Assembly (NCBI GenBank): GCA_964568355.1
Contig: CAZMRK010000128.1
Coordinates: 1-20,919 of the forward strand
Direction of reading: 5' to 3'
Length of the DNA: 20,919 nucleotides
Source of the DNA: JAJPJX01 sp964568355
GTDB lineage: Bacteria; Acidobacteriota; Terriglobia; Bryobacterales; Bryobacteraceae
The translations under genes and the position numbers were made by a program. The notes under the pieces were generated by a model. That model was not told the origin of the DNA, ran no database searches, and saw only the letters and a program-made list of their open reading frames with translations. Shown here one piece after another: positions 1-7,189 of the stretch (within the stretch, counting starts at the first letter, position 1; every line of letters starts with the position of its first letter).

Positions 1-9
1 GATTGGCGC

Positions 10-27
10 TGAAGTTGAACATCGTGG
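10..27. repeat. Candidate right-end terminal repeat of the IS21 element
   Basis: The plus strand reads TGAAGTTGAACATCGTGG. This is similar, in inverted orientation, to the left-end repeats upstream of istA, whose minus strand reads TGAAAAGAACATCTTCATGG in the innermost copy. The shared core is TGAA then GAACATC then TGG. It lies about 120 bp downstream of the istB stop. The match is imperfect, so the assignment is tentative. Confidence 0.4.
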
Positions 28-40
28 AGAGGACCTGAGT

Positions 41-60
41 GCGGGAGCCGAAGCTCCCGC
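41..60 (-). terminator. Very stable hairpin with UUCG loop downstream of istB
   Basis: GCGGGAGC at 41-48 and GCTCCCGC at 53-60 form a perfect 8-bp stem. Read on the minus strand (the istB transcript) the loop is UUCG closed by a C-G pair, the exceptionally stable cUUCGg tetraloop. It sits about 90 nt past the istB stop. No U-tract follows, so it may be an RNA-stabilising 3' hairpin or an insulating structure near the IS end rather than a classical intrinsic terminator. Confidence 0.45.
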
Positions 61-149
61 GCCCATTGGCAGCGCCGTTGAGGGGTTACCCGGTGGACTC
101 CTCCATCCGGGATATCGCCACAGCGCGGCGCATGATCGCAGCCGGCGAG

Positions 150-902
150 CTACTCGGCCGGCGATGTGGAAGCGTTTTTGGCTTTGCGGAGGCTGTCGCC
201 GCCGAGGAGTAGGATCTCAGAGTTTTCGACGAGACGATCCACGATAGCAGTGGCGATGGTGGTGTTGAAGAGAATGTTGCCCCAGTCGGAGAAGGCAGTG
301 TTGGTGGTAATCAGTGAAGAACGTTTCTGGCTGTGGCGCGTGGAAATGACCTGATAAAACAGGTTCGATGTCTGCTGATCCAGGGCCAGATACCCCAGCT
401 CGTCGACAATCAAAAGCGCCGGTTCCGTATAGACCCGCAGCTTACGGACGAGCGAATGATCGACCTGAGACGCATTCAGGTGGTTCAGCATGTCCATGGC
501 GGTAGTGAACAGGACACGCTGATTTGCTTGACAGGCGCGCCAGCCGATGACCTTGGCCAGGAAGGTTTTGCCGACCCCAGGATTTCCAATGAGCACGACG
601 CTGGTGCCCTTATGAAGGAACTCCAGATCCAGCAGGCGGACGATCCGATTCTTGGCCTCCATGCGGCTCTTGTGATGTTTGAAGTGGAAGCTGTCGATGG
701 AGTGTTGGGCATGCAGCCGTGACATGCGGAAGCGACGTTCGATAGCACGACTGTTCCGGGCATCCAGTTCGAGATCGGTGAGCGTTTCCAGGGCTTGCGC
801 GAAACCCAGATACTTACTCGCCGCGTCGGCGACCGGCTGCTCGAGTTGCCGGCTCATCGTCGTCAGGCTGAGTTGATTCAGTTTCAGATGAAGGGAGGTC
901 AT
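150..902 (-). CDS. istB: IS21-family helper ATPase IstB
   Basis: This is the AAA+ ATPase that assists the IstA transposase in target selection and transposition of IS21 elements. The 250-aa protein, a usual IstB length, has a Walker A motif GNPGVGKT at residues 106-113, Walker B LLIVDE at 163-168, a sensor-like SLITTN at 196-201 and a basic N-terminal region of about 80 residues. I chose the ATG at 902 because AAAGGAAT lies just upstream and the protein then begins MTSLHLKLNQL, as IstB proteins do. An in-frame start at 935 is also open. The gene begins inside the 3' end of istA, with an 89-bp overlap in another frame, implying translational coupling. No motif is missing and no frameshift is seen. 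Confidence 0.96.
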   Translation of the reverse strand: MTSLHLKLNQLSLTTMSRQLEQPVADAASKYLGFAQALETLTDLELDARNSRAIERRFRMSRLHAQHSIDSFHFKHHKSRMEAKNRIVRLLDLEFLHKGTSVVLIGNPGVGKTFLAKVIGWRACQANQRVLFTTAMDMLNHLNASQVDHSLVRKLRVYTEPALLIVDELGYLALDQQTSNLFYQVISTRHSQKRSSLITTNTAFSDWGNILFNTTIATAIVDRLVENSEILLLGGDSLRKAKNASTSPAE

Positions 903-2382
903 GAGATTCCTTTCGAGACTGCAAAATGAAGGCATCGTCTTCCGCCAGGGAGAGCGGGTCGGTGGCGAGTTCGTTCAGTTCTAGCTGTCGCAGGCGCACC
1001 GGCGGTTGCACGTCACGGCGTGTCTGCTGCTGGTGGAGAATGTTGGCGATGTAATCGGCGCCGAAGGCGCGGGCAGCATGGGCTTTCTGCACCGCGACGG
1101 ACACCGCCTCGGGGCCGTAATCGCGAATCAGTTCGAACAGCTCGCGCACCTGCCGTGCCAGGGAGCGATCGGTGCCGGCGAGTTCTCTGAGATACGACTC
1201 GGCAACAGGGCCGACCAGACGCACGAGCCGCTGCTGTGTGGCGGAGCGTTGCGCGGCGGCCATTTGCGCATAGAGTTCCTTCTGGAAACGTTCGGCTCCG
1301 AAGGTCTGGCCACGCTCCCAACATCGTGCGTAGCAGACGATCTCGTGCGTCTGGTCGTAGATCGTGATGGAAGAGGAGTCGGCTTTGATCGTGAGCTTGT
1401 GGCCCACATAGCGTGGCGGCACGCAGTAGCGGTTGCCATCGAAAGACAGCCGGAGATCTTTGTGCACCAGCGCCTCGGTACTGTCGCGATAGTCCGGGGT
1501 GAGGAGCGGCAACGACCGTAGCGCTTCGGGCTGGAATCGCTCATCAGGCGCCTGGCCAGTCTCGCGATGCTTACGCTGGTTGGCGATCTCCTGCAGCCAG
1601 CGGCGCGCCTGCGAGTTCACATCGCTGAGATCGGCGAATGAGCGTAGCGGCCAGAAGTTCTGGCGCACATATCCGATGGCGCGTTCGACTTTGCCCTTTT
1701 CCCAGGCCGCGGCAACATGACAGGCTCGCGGAATGAAGCCACATTCGCGGGCGAAAGCGAGGAAGCGCGGGTTGAATCGAACCAGGTTGCCTTCGTGTTC
1801 AGCTACAGCGGTGGCGAGATTATCGAACCACAGCTCGCGAGCGCAGCCACCAAGCGCTGCGAAAGCGTGGATGTGGCATCGCACGAAGGTTTCGAAAGTC
1901 TGGCTGTGGGTGAACTCCAGGTACATTTTGCGGCTGTGGCATTCGACCAGGCAGAAGGCATACAGCTTGCGCGGTGTTCCGTTGTAGAGCAAGGCGCCGA
2001 AGTGTCCCCAATCAATGTCGAAACGCTCGCCCGGCGACGGCTCCATGCGCACGTACGCTCGGCGTAACACGGCATTCTTGCGCACGGCCAGCAAGTAATC
2101 CTTGAGGATCGTGATGCCACCCTGATAGCCAAGCGTCTGCAATCGTTGAAGCAGCACCGGCGCCGGGGCTTCTGGGTCCTTTTCGAGCAACTCTGCCAGG
2201 GCCGGCTTGAAAGTATCGAGTTTGCTGGCCCGGTCGCGACGGCTCGGCGGCGGGGCAGGATTGTCCAGGTACTTGGCCAAGGTATGCCGCCCGATACGGA
2301 GGTGGCGCGCGATTCTGCGCTGGGACCACTTCTCGACCAGATGCAGGCGGTGAATTTCATTGATCTGTTCCGGGCTGAGCAT
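814..2382 (-). CDS. istA: IS21-family transposase IstA
   Basis: This is a DDE transposase that cuts and joins the IS21 ends. The 522-aa protein starts at the ATG at 2382, preceded by GTGGAG five bases upstream. An upstream TTG at 2439 would add 19 residues but has no good ribosome site and falls inside a terminal repeat. An N-terminal helix-turn-helix (about residues 4-38, SQRRIARHLRIGRHTLAKYL) is followed by the integrase core with D124 (DIDWG), D187 (LWFDN) and E233 (GKVERA), the expected DDE triad. A C-terminal Mu-type beta-barrel segment and a long acidic/basic tail follow. The gene is the first of the istAB pair and is intact. Confidence 0.97.
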   Translation of the reverse strand: MLSPEQINEIHRLHLVEKWSQRRIARHLRIGRHTLAKYLDNPAPPPSRRDRASKLDTFKPALAELLEKDPEAPAPVLLQRLQTLGYQGGITILKDYLLAVRKNAVLRRAYVRMEPSPGERFDIDWGHFGALLYNGTPRKLYAFCLVECHSRKMYLEFTHSQTFETFVRCHIHAFAALGGCARELWFDNLATAVAEHEGNLVRFNPRFLAFARECGFIPRACHVAAAWEKGKVERAIGYVRQNFWPLRSFADLSDVNSQARRWLQEIANQRKHRETGQAPDERFQPEALRSLPLLTPDYRDSTEALVHKDLRLSFDGNRYCVPPRYVGHKLTIKADSSSITIYDQTHEIVCYARCWERGQTFGAERFQKELYAQMAAAQRSATQQRLVRLVGPVAESYLRELAGTDRSLARQVRELFELIRDYGPEAVSVAVQKAHAARAFGADYIANILHQQQTRRDVQPPVRLRQLELNELATDPLSLAEDDAFILQSRKESHDLPSSETESTQPDDDEPATRAAGRRRGE

Positions 2383-2420
2383 CGCTACTCCACTTCTAAA
2401 CCCGGTCGGAACGAAAGACC

Positions 2421-2598
2421 ATGAAGATGTTCTTTTCAAGATGTTGCCGAAGACGGAGTCGCCGCTGGCGGCGATTGCAGAATCAGAAGCTTGGAAGAAA
2501 CCAGGGTGTTCTTTACAAGATCCTGCGCCAAGGGGCCGACCAGCCAGACCTCGGCAGCGGAACGTTTTAGGTCGACAACCAGGGTGTTCTTTACAAGA
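2421..2598 (-). repeat. Three IS21 left-end terminal repeats
   Basis: A 22-bp sequence occurs twice without mismatch, at 2499-2520 and 2577-2598 (78 bp apart). Its minus-strand core reads TGTAAAGAACACCCTGG. A third copy at 2421-2441 matches at 16 of 21 positions and overlaps the region just upstream of istA. Multiple repeats at the ends, acting as transposase binding sites, are characteristic of IS21 elements. The outer two copies are translated as LVKNTLV in the Cys-rich ORF on the same strand, and the third supplies the stop codon of that ORF. Confidence 0.8.
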
Positions 2599-2894
2599 AG
2601 GCGGACACGCCGCTTCTGATCGCGTTGACGCTGCTGCTGCCGGTTACGAGCGGCGGCCTCGGGATGGTTTCGCCAGTAGTTCTTCTGATAGCCGGGATGG
2701 GCTTCGCGCCACTTTCGGCGACTGTCGCGGACCACGTCGGCGTACTCGGAGTCGGCTTGGCGCTTACGGCGTCGGTAATCACTGCGCCTCCGCGCTTGGC
2801 ATTCCGGCCGGCTGCACACCGCCTGATCGGGACGACGTGGGGAAGGTTGAAAGGCTTGCTGGCAATACGGGCAGCAGCGTGGCTGGAAAACCAT
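2436..2894 (-). CDS. Small zinc-ribbon/basic protein associated with the IS21 left end
   Basis: This is a 152-aa protein of unknown function. Residues 8-32 carry C8-x2-C11 and C27-x4-C32, a probable zinc-binding knuckle (CPYC, CSRPEC). A strongly basic, Arg/Gln-rich helical stretch (about 33-98) follows, with the phrases KWREAHPGYQKNYWRNHPE and NRQQQRQRDQKRR, suggesting nucleic-acid binding. The C-terminus contains LVKNTLV twice (residues 100-106 and 126-132), exactly where the IS21 terminal repeats lie, and its stop TGA falls in the third repeat. The ATG at 2894 has GGAGGA immediately upstream; an upstream start at 2996 is less likely. From memory, similar Cys-rich proteins ending in KNxLA repeats occur near IS21 elements in Acidobacteria and Planctomycetes, which I could not check. 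It may be an IS passenger gene or a host gene interrupted by the IS. Confidence 0.65.
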   Translation of the reverse strand: MVFQPRCCPYCQQAFQPSPRRPDQAVCSRPECQARRRSDYRRRKRQADSEYADVVRDSRRKWREAHPGYQKNYWRNHPEAAARNRQQQRQRDQKRRVRLLVKNTLVVDLKRSAAEVWLVGPLAQDLVKNTLVSSKLLILQSPPAATPSSATS

Positions 2895-3007
2895 TTCCTC
2901 CGAGGTTTGTTTGCAGTCCAACCTTGAGGAAATCAGAATGATAACGAAGATGAAACCGGTCAGAGGTGTTGAATCCCAATCAGCACAGATACACAATAGG
3001 AGTTCCT

Positions 3008-3442
3008 GTGCAGACGCACGTCGAGTTTCGTTCCGATCGATTTCCCGCGTACGACGGCGAGGAGGAACAGATCAACCCCGGCCTGTGGGGAAAGCGGCTG
3101 GCTGAGTTCCTCCGAGAGAATCTCCGAAAAGAGGGGTTTGAGACGGAGGAACCGATCGCGGAAGATTGGGGCTGGATGGTTCCTGTGGCCAACGAACAGT
3201 TTCGCCTGTGGATCGGCTGCGGTCACTATCAGGAGTACGCGGACGGATTTCTCTGCTTCATTGAACCGCATACGCCCTTTGTTCGAAAACTGCTGAAGAA
3301 GATCGATACCCAAGCGCGCGTTGCGTCTCTGCAGCGGGCGATGGATAAGGTTCTCAGCGAGGCGGCCGGAATTCGGGAAAAGCGTTGGTGGACGCACGCT
3401 GAGTTCAATAACCCGGCGTCGACCCACCGCTCGGAGATTTAG
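3008..3442 (+). CDS. Conserved-looking hypothetical protein
   Basis: The product is 144 aa and I do not recognise a named family. The GTG at 3008 is chosen because AGGAG lies five bases upstream; an earlier GTG at 2966 has no ribosome site. The protein is soluble, with no signal peptide or membrane segment. It has a Trp/Gly-rich central part (GLWGKRLAEFLRENL, then EDWGWMVPV, then FRLWIGCGHY, about residues 30-80) and a helical, charged C-terminal third. The pattern of a short helix followed by a compact alpha/beta segment looks like a real single-domain protein, and codon use is like that of its neighbours. It stands alone between the IS21 element and the gene-free stretch before vapBC, so context gives no clue to function. 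Confidence 0.7.
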   Translation: MQTHVEFRSDRFPAYDGEEEQINPGLWGKRLAEFLRENLRKEGFETEEPIAEDWGWMVPVANEQFRLWIGCGHYQEYADGFLCFIEPHTPFVRKLLKKIDTQARVASLQRAMDKVLSEAAGIREKRWWTHAEFNNPASTHRSEI

Positions 3443-3777
3443 AGTCTGTTATAGAGTTCCTACCGCGTCCCCGCCAATGGGCTGCGCGTCTCTGGCGTCA
3501 CCGGCTCCGGCCAAGACCGGCCGAAATGGCGCCGTTTCTCACCGGCCCTAACAAAATATTGGCGAGAGGGTTTTATACCAATGTTTTTGGGGAGCCAACA
3601 CCAGTTGACCGCTTCTTCCAAGCGGGGATATCGGCTTTACGCTAAAGCCGAAGGCAGGCGCCAATCCCAGAGCTGTCTAGTTTAGCGGTACACGGCCTAG
3701 ACTTGCTTTTGCAGGTAGCGCCGTCGCGGTCGCTCACTGCGCCTAGCGCGTGATGCCAGAAGCAACCGCCCTTCTCG
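3443..3777. other. Gene-free stretch with a hairpin, possible repeat remnant
   Basis: I see no credible gene in these 335 bp. They contain a perfect 9-bp inverted repeat (3631-3651) and several short GC-rich dyads around 3500-3540 (CCGGCC, GGCGCC). A 16-nt-looped ATTGG/CCAAT dyad near 3559-3582 is followed by GTTTTT and could act as a weak terminator for the upstream plus-strand gene. Short ORFs here have no recognisable content. The stretch could be a decayed mobile or interspersed repeat; I have a vague memory of similar sequence in Solibacter-type genomes, unverified. Confidence 0.5.
3631..3651. repeat. Perfect 9-bp inverted repeat hairpin
   Basis: TCGGCTTTA at 3631-3639 and TAAAGCCGA at 3643-3651 are perfectly complementary around a 3-nt loop CGC. 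No U-tract follows on either strand, so it is not a standard terminator. It lies about 130 bp downstream of the vapC stop and about 190 bp past the upstream plus-strand gene. Confidence 0.6.
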
Positions 3778-4209
3778 TTAGCGACTGAGTGGGTTGCGCC
3801 AGCGGAGTCGGTTAAACCTTCCGAAATCGTGGTCTGTCGAGCAAAGCTCAGCACCGTGCTCAATAGCCATAGCCGCGAGGTGAGCATCCGATGTCAGGTT
3901 GCCCCCGGTACCTAGCGGCGAGATCAGATCACGCATCGTTTGCAGGTGGCGTGCGGTAGGTTCGGGCACCGTCACCGAAGGCTGCTGCAGCCAGGTATCG
4001 ACCAGGTCGAAGGCTGCATCGACGCTCAGCGGCTTCTGAAAGAGTCCTGGTCTCGTCGTCAGCCGCAGAAATGCGAGCAGAACAATCCAAGGCAGACCTA
4101 CGGTTTCTGTTCCGGAAACTGCACCTTCCAGCCATGACCTTGCAGTTTGATGGTCGGGAGAATCCTGATTCACGGCATAGATCAGCAGATTGACGTCAAC
4201 GATGATCAT
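3778..4209 (-). CDS. vapC: VapC-type PIN-domain toxin (ribonuclease)
   Basis: This is a PIN-domain endoribonuclease, the toxin of a type II toxin-antitoxin system that cleaves RNA when free of antitoxin. The 143-aa protein covers a whole PIN domain: D5 in MIIVDVN, D108 in TSDAHLAA, and D126/D128 in STDHDFGRF form the acidic metal site. The text WIVLLAFLRL and RWRNPLSR at the end match the mycobacterial-type PIN subfamily (TIGR00028-like), where the usual second acidic residue is less obvious. Its ATG overlaps the stop of the antitoxin gene (ATGA, 4206-4209), a classic translational coupling. The toxin is intact. The RNA target cannot be predicted. Confidence 0.9.
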   Translation of the reverse strand: MIIVDVNLLIYAVNQDSPDHQTARSWLEGAVSGTETVGLPWIVLLAFLRLTTRPGLFQKPLSVDAAFDLVDTWLQQPSVTVPEPTARHLQTMRDLISPLGTGGNLTSDAHLAAMAIEHGAELCSTDHDFGRFNRLRWRNPLSR

Positions 4210-4466
4210 TTGCGCAAAGAGAACTTCCTGCTCAACTCTTCATCTTCCATGGCAGTTGCGGCTTCCAGCGCCTTGTCCCACCTGAAGTTCTGCTCGCTGC
4301 CGAGAGAATAGGATTTCTGCACGAAGGAGCGCCGCCTGGATCTCCCCTGCATCAGACCAGCACGCACGGCAGAGTTGAGTGCTTCCTTAAAGGAAATCCC
4401 GCGCTCCTTCATAACCGTATGGATGAGAGCCTGCACATCCGGCTCTAGCGTGATTGTGGTCCTCAT
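4206..4466 (-). CDS. vapB: VapB-type antitoxin, ribbon-helix-helix
   Basis: This is an 86-aa antitoxin expected to bind and neutralise the adjacent PIN toxin and to repress the shared promoter. The N-terminus MRTTITLEPDVQALIH followed by RGISFKEALNSAVRAGL (residues 1-39) is a typical ribbon-helix-helix DNA-binding domain of this class. The C-terminal half is charged and probably disordered until it wraps the toxin. It is the first gene of the pair and overlaps vapC by 4 bp. There is no Shine-Dalgarno sequence, and a promoter-like element lies so close to the ATG that the mRNA may be leaderless. Confidence 0.88.
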   Translation of the reverse strand: MRTTITLEPDVQALIHTVMKERGISFKEALNSAVRAGLMQGRSRRRSFVQKSYSLGSEQNFRWDKALEAATAMEDEELSRKFSLRK

Positions 4467-4473
4467 GCTTTAC

Positions 4474-4501
4474 ATCATAGCATCATCTCGGCTGCTGTCA
4501 T
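4474..4501 (-). promoter_or_regulatory. Candidate vapBC promoter (possibly leaderless)
   Basis: On the minus strand a -35-like ATGACA (4496-4501) is separated by 16 bp from a -10-like TATGAT (4474-4479), seven bases before the vapB ATG. Transcription would then begin almost at the start codon, consistent with the missing ribosome site. The repeated ATGATG/TATGATG text around the -10 could serve as antitoxin operator. This was assigned by eye only. Confidence 0.35.
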
Positions 4502-4540
4502 GATGCCAGTGGACCCAACGGCGGCTTAGGGATTCTTGGG

Positions 4541-7189
4541 TCAATGGCTGGAAGTGATCCGAACGGGCCCGAATAGGCCGCTGGCAGTCGACAGGCTTTC
4601 GAACCTGTTCGCTCTTTGATCGTACGGACCCGGCCAGCCCGGCCCTTGCATCGCCGCCCACGAAGCCCGCACCGCCGGCGAAATCAGATAGTTAGCCAGT
4701 GTATTGGTCACCTGTATTCGTAGCTCGTTGGCGCCATGGCGCAGGGCTTTTCCGGTTTGGAACCAGTAAGGCTGCCATGCCTTCGCCCCCAAATGCACAT
4801 CATTCAGCCACACTTCCGCCGCCGCAGCTACTTCGCCCAAATCCAGAAACCGCCCGTCTCCTTCGGAGCCCGCATACTGAAAACGTATTCTGTATTCGGC
4901 AACACCGGAGAAGTCCGCACCGACCAGTTCCTTCCAGTCTCCCAACTGCGCCGGACGCCAGGAGTTCGCTGGAAACTTGCTCCATGCAAAATCGCCGCTT
5001 TCAATCGTCACCCGCTCCAGCGGCCGGATCTGCCATTCGCCGGTAATCCTACTCCAGCCTTTCGTATCGGGCAGTTGAGGTTCTGGCGCGGGCGTTGTAT
5101 CCGCATCGGCGAGAAGACATAACGTTCCCCATGGAGGCAAGGTGAGCCGGGCGCCCGCAGTCGTGATCAGCCCCGTGTCCAGATCCAGTTGCTTCAGCGA
5201 GCGGCCGCCTGGCAGTCTGGCCTTGGTCGTCACCCATTGCCGCGATTCATTGATCACCACAATGATTCTCCCGGATTCGGTCCGTCGCGCTGTCGCTCGC
5301 AGGGCCTCTGCCACGGGTTCCAGCGTGATGACGGCGGGTGAGTGCCGCCCCACATCGTTGATGGCGCACAGCACGGCCCATCCTTTTCCGAGCTTTCGCC
5401 GTTCCCCCAGCCGCAGCGGAGTGGTCCCCAGGTGTTCCAGAAATGCCTGCTTCGCCTGGGGGCCGGTCGCCGGCGTCTCTCCGGCCAAGATCAACGTCCC
5501 GCCGGTGTGCACAAACCGAGCCATGGCAGCGGCAGTCCGGTCGGGCAACATATGCGCGGGGGAGACCACCAGGGTCCGGTACGTCATGGGGCCAACCTGA
5601 ATCTGCCCGTTCTTGCCGGTGTTGTCATCCAGCAGGTCGTCATCCACGAAGTCGAAGTCGACCTGGTGCTTCTCCAACTCCAGCACAACCTCGTCTTGCG
5701 CTTGCGACTCCGGCGTGGAGCGAGCCGGCGCAGCGGCCCAGAAATCGCGGACGGGGAAATACACCGCCACGTCCACATCCGGCTGGCCCTGGCAAAGTAC
5801 ATAGCCCAGCCGCGCCGTATAGTCCTGGAACAACCCCTGGTGACGCCAGAGGGGGCTCGCCGGATCCAGATGCGGACGTTCCCCCGTGATCAGATTCCCG
5901 GAAGTACCGACGGGATATTGCACCATGACGAGCATGTTGGCGCCACGCACGTACTGATAGTTCACGATCCACTTCATTTCGGCCAGTGTCAGGCCATTGC
6001 CGTAAACACCGAAGGACTCGGTGAGTACGCGAGACCTGCCCTGCTGGTGCGCCACGCTGCCGGCATAGCGGGGAAAATGATGGTTACGTTGATCGGGAAA
6101 AACCTGCCTCCAGATGGCATCCACTCCCGGCAAGTCCATGCCGCGCATCGCGCGAAGGATGTGGCCGTAGCCGTATATGGCCGATCCCATCGTTTCATCG
6201 TCGCCACCAAAATGGCCGCCTGAGAGGACGCCGTACTTGCGGCACCAATCGCGAATGGGCATGAGGTAGGCATCCTGGAAAAGCTGGCTCCAGACATCGA
6301 AAAAGTCGATGCGCGCGCCAATCGCCTCCGGCGTCATCAGCGGCGGATTGCTCAGCAGCAGCGGAAGCGAAGCGATTAGATCGTAGCCCTTCTTTTCCCG
6401 GAAAATCCCGGGCAGGGCATCTGTCCACGGCATCTGGTGGCCGGGTCTGAACGAAGGAACCGCCGGTTCGTCGGTGAAGGCCCATCGGATCACCGACCCC
6501 ATATACTCCGGCATCGCTTGCCGGTATCCGTCGTGAGTAAGCCGGATGAACTCGCGCGTGGCGGCGGGGTTCAGGCGGTCGGGCTGAAAATGGTCCCGCC
6601 GCACGCGGCAAACCACCAGCGTCGATCCATTCTCGACGAATGAAGCCACCGCTCCCTGGGGCGTTGCGGGAACTTCGCCGGCCGCCAACCGCTGGCGTTC
6701 GGTAATCAGCGTCTGCCCGCCGAACGCCGGATTTGCCTTGACGACGCGCCCGGTGGCGCCACCGGAGGGCCAGCCGCCTTCGTCGTAGAGCCACGCCAGC
6801 ATGCCCAGCCGCTTGGTTTCCTCCATTGCCAGGCGGTAGCGCTGGAAATATTCCGGCGACAGGTAGTCGACATCCAGATGATTGCCGGTGCTATCCGGGC
6901 GGAAGTCCCGCGGCAGAGGCTCAATGCAAACGGTGAACAGCCGATGGGCGTGCATATCCCTCAGTTGCTCGTGGATACGTTGTGGCGGAATGGCATCATT
7001 CCAGGCCCAGAAGGCGCAGGGATAGTATTCGACCGGGGGAGTGCGGAACGAGGCGGCGTCGAACCGGGCCGCGCCAGCCAGGCGCGGCATCATTGCACCC
7101 ATCAAGGCCACGAGAAAGCTTCGTCTCTGTATGTCCCACGTCGCCTCGAATCCTTCCGCGGCATGCTTAAAGATTTGCTCGAATTCCAT
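4541..7189 (-). CDS. Tat-exported GH106-like glycoside hydrolase (putative alpha-L-rhamnosidase)
   Basis: This large 882-aa hydrolase probably releases rhamnose or a related sugar from glycans in the periplasm. Residues 21-40 hold a twin-arginine signal (QRRSFLVALMGA). A TIM-barrel-like catalytic part (about 50-440) shows motifs I associate with the GH106 family: FWAWND near 60, YDEGGWPSGGATG at 135-147, FTDEP at 238-242 and TESFGVYG at 390-397. E241 and E391 are the best candidate catalytic acids. A flavodoxin/amidotransferase-like module (about 470-610) and a C-terminal galactose-binding-like jelly roll (about 715-880, with AEVWLNDVHLG) follow. It is the last gene of the minus-strand sugar locus, 93 bp after the TonB receptor gene. 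The ATG at 7189 has a weak AGGA site; a 7-bp dyad at 4512-4542 overlaps its stop. Substrate assignment is inference. Confidence 0.78.
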   Translation of the reverse strand: MEFEQIFKHAAEGFEATWDIQRRSFLVALMGAMMPRLAGAARFDAASFRTPPVEYYPCAFWAWNDAIPPQRIHEQLRDMHAHRLFTVCIEPLPRDFRPDSTGNHLDVDYLSPEYFQRYRLAMEETKRLGMLAWLYDEGGWPSGGATGRVVKANPAFGGQTLITERQRLAAGEVPATPQGAVASFVENGSTLVVCRVRRDHFQPDRLNPAATREFIRLTHDGYRQAMPEYMGSVIRWAFTDEPAVPSFRPGHQMPWTDALPGIFREKKGYDLIASLPLLLSNPPLMTPEAIGARIDFFDVWSQLFQDAYLMPIRDWCRKYGVLSGGHFGGDDETMGSAIYGYGHILRAMRGMDLPGVDAIWRQVFPDQRNHHFPRYAGSVAHQQGRSRVLTESFGVYGNGLTLAEMKWIVNYQYVRGANMLVMVQYPVGTSGNLITGERPHLDPASPLWRHQGLFQDYTARLGYVLCQGQPDVDVAVYFPVRDFWAAAPARSTPESQAQDEVVLELEKHQVDFDFVDDDLLDDNTGKNGQIQVGPMTYRTLVVSPAHMLPDRTAAAMARFVHTGGTLILAGETPATGPQAKQAFLEHLGTTPLRLGERRKLGKGWAVLCAINDVGRHSPAVITLEPVAEALRATARRTESGRIIVVINESRQWVTTKARLPGGRSLKQLDLDTGLITTAGARLTLPPWGTLCLLADADTTPAPEPQLPDTKGWSRITGEWQIRPLERVTIESGDFAWSKFPANSWRPAQLGDWKELVGADFSGVAEYRIRFQYAGSEGDGRFLDLGEVAAAAEVWLNDVHLGAKAWQPYWFQTGKALRHGANELRIQVTNTLANYLISPAVRASWAAMQGPGWPGPYDQRANRFESLSTASGLFGPVRITSSH

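Larger units (their letters stand above)
10..2595 (-). mobile_element. IS21-family insertion sequence (istA-istB)
   Basis: Two overlapping minus-strand genes encode an IstA-type DDE transposase and an IstB-type AAA+ helper, the defining pair of the IS21 family. Upstream of istA are three copies of a terminal-type repeat. The outermost, read on the minus strand, begins TGTAAAGAACACCCTGG at 2595. Downstream of istB, in inverted orientation, TGAAGTTGAACATCGTGG at 10-27 resembles these repeats, best the innermost copy. Taken together they give about 2.6 kb, a normal IS21 size. The left boundary is reasonably supported. The right one is weak, because the terminus could lie just outside the window and no target-site duplication is evident. 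Both genes look intact, so the element may be active. Confidence 0.65.

Noticed and set aside
2360..2941. 193-codon plus-strand ORF opposite the IS21 left end
   Set aside because: It is antisense to istA and to the Cys-rich ORF; its composition (Arg/Gly/Pro-rich, no motifs) is that of a shadow frame.
3642..3887. Minus-strand ORF of 81 codons overlapping the vapC 3' end and the gene-free stretch
   Set aside because: It is in another frame of vapC for much of its length, has no ribosome site and contains no recognisable domain; vapC clearly explains the coding signal there.
4512..4542. GACCCAA/TTGGGTC dyad at the end of the GH106-like gene as a terminator
   Set aside because: A 7-bp stem with a 17-nt loop and no U-tract is too weak to call; noted only in the gene entry.
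5342..6223. Long plus-strand ORF (293 codons) antisense to the GH106-like gene
   Set aside because: GC-rich genes give long antisense frames; the minus strand shows continuous family motifs over the same stretch and this frame shows none.
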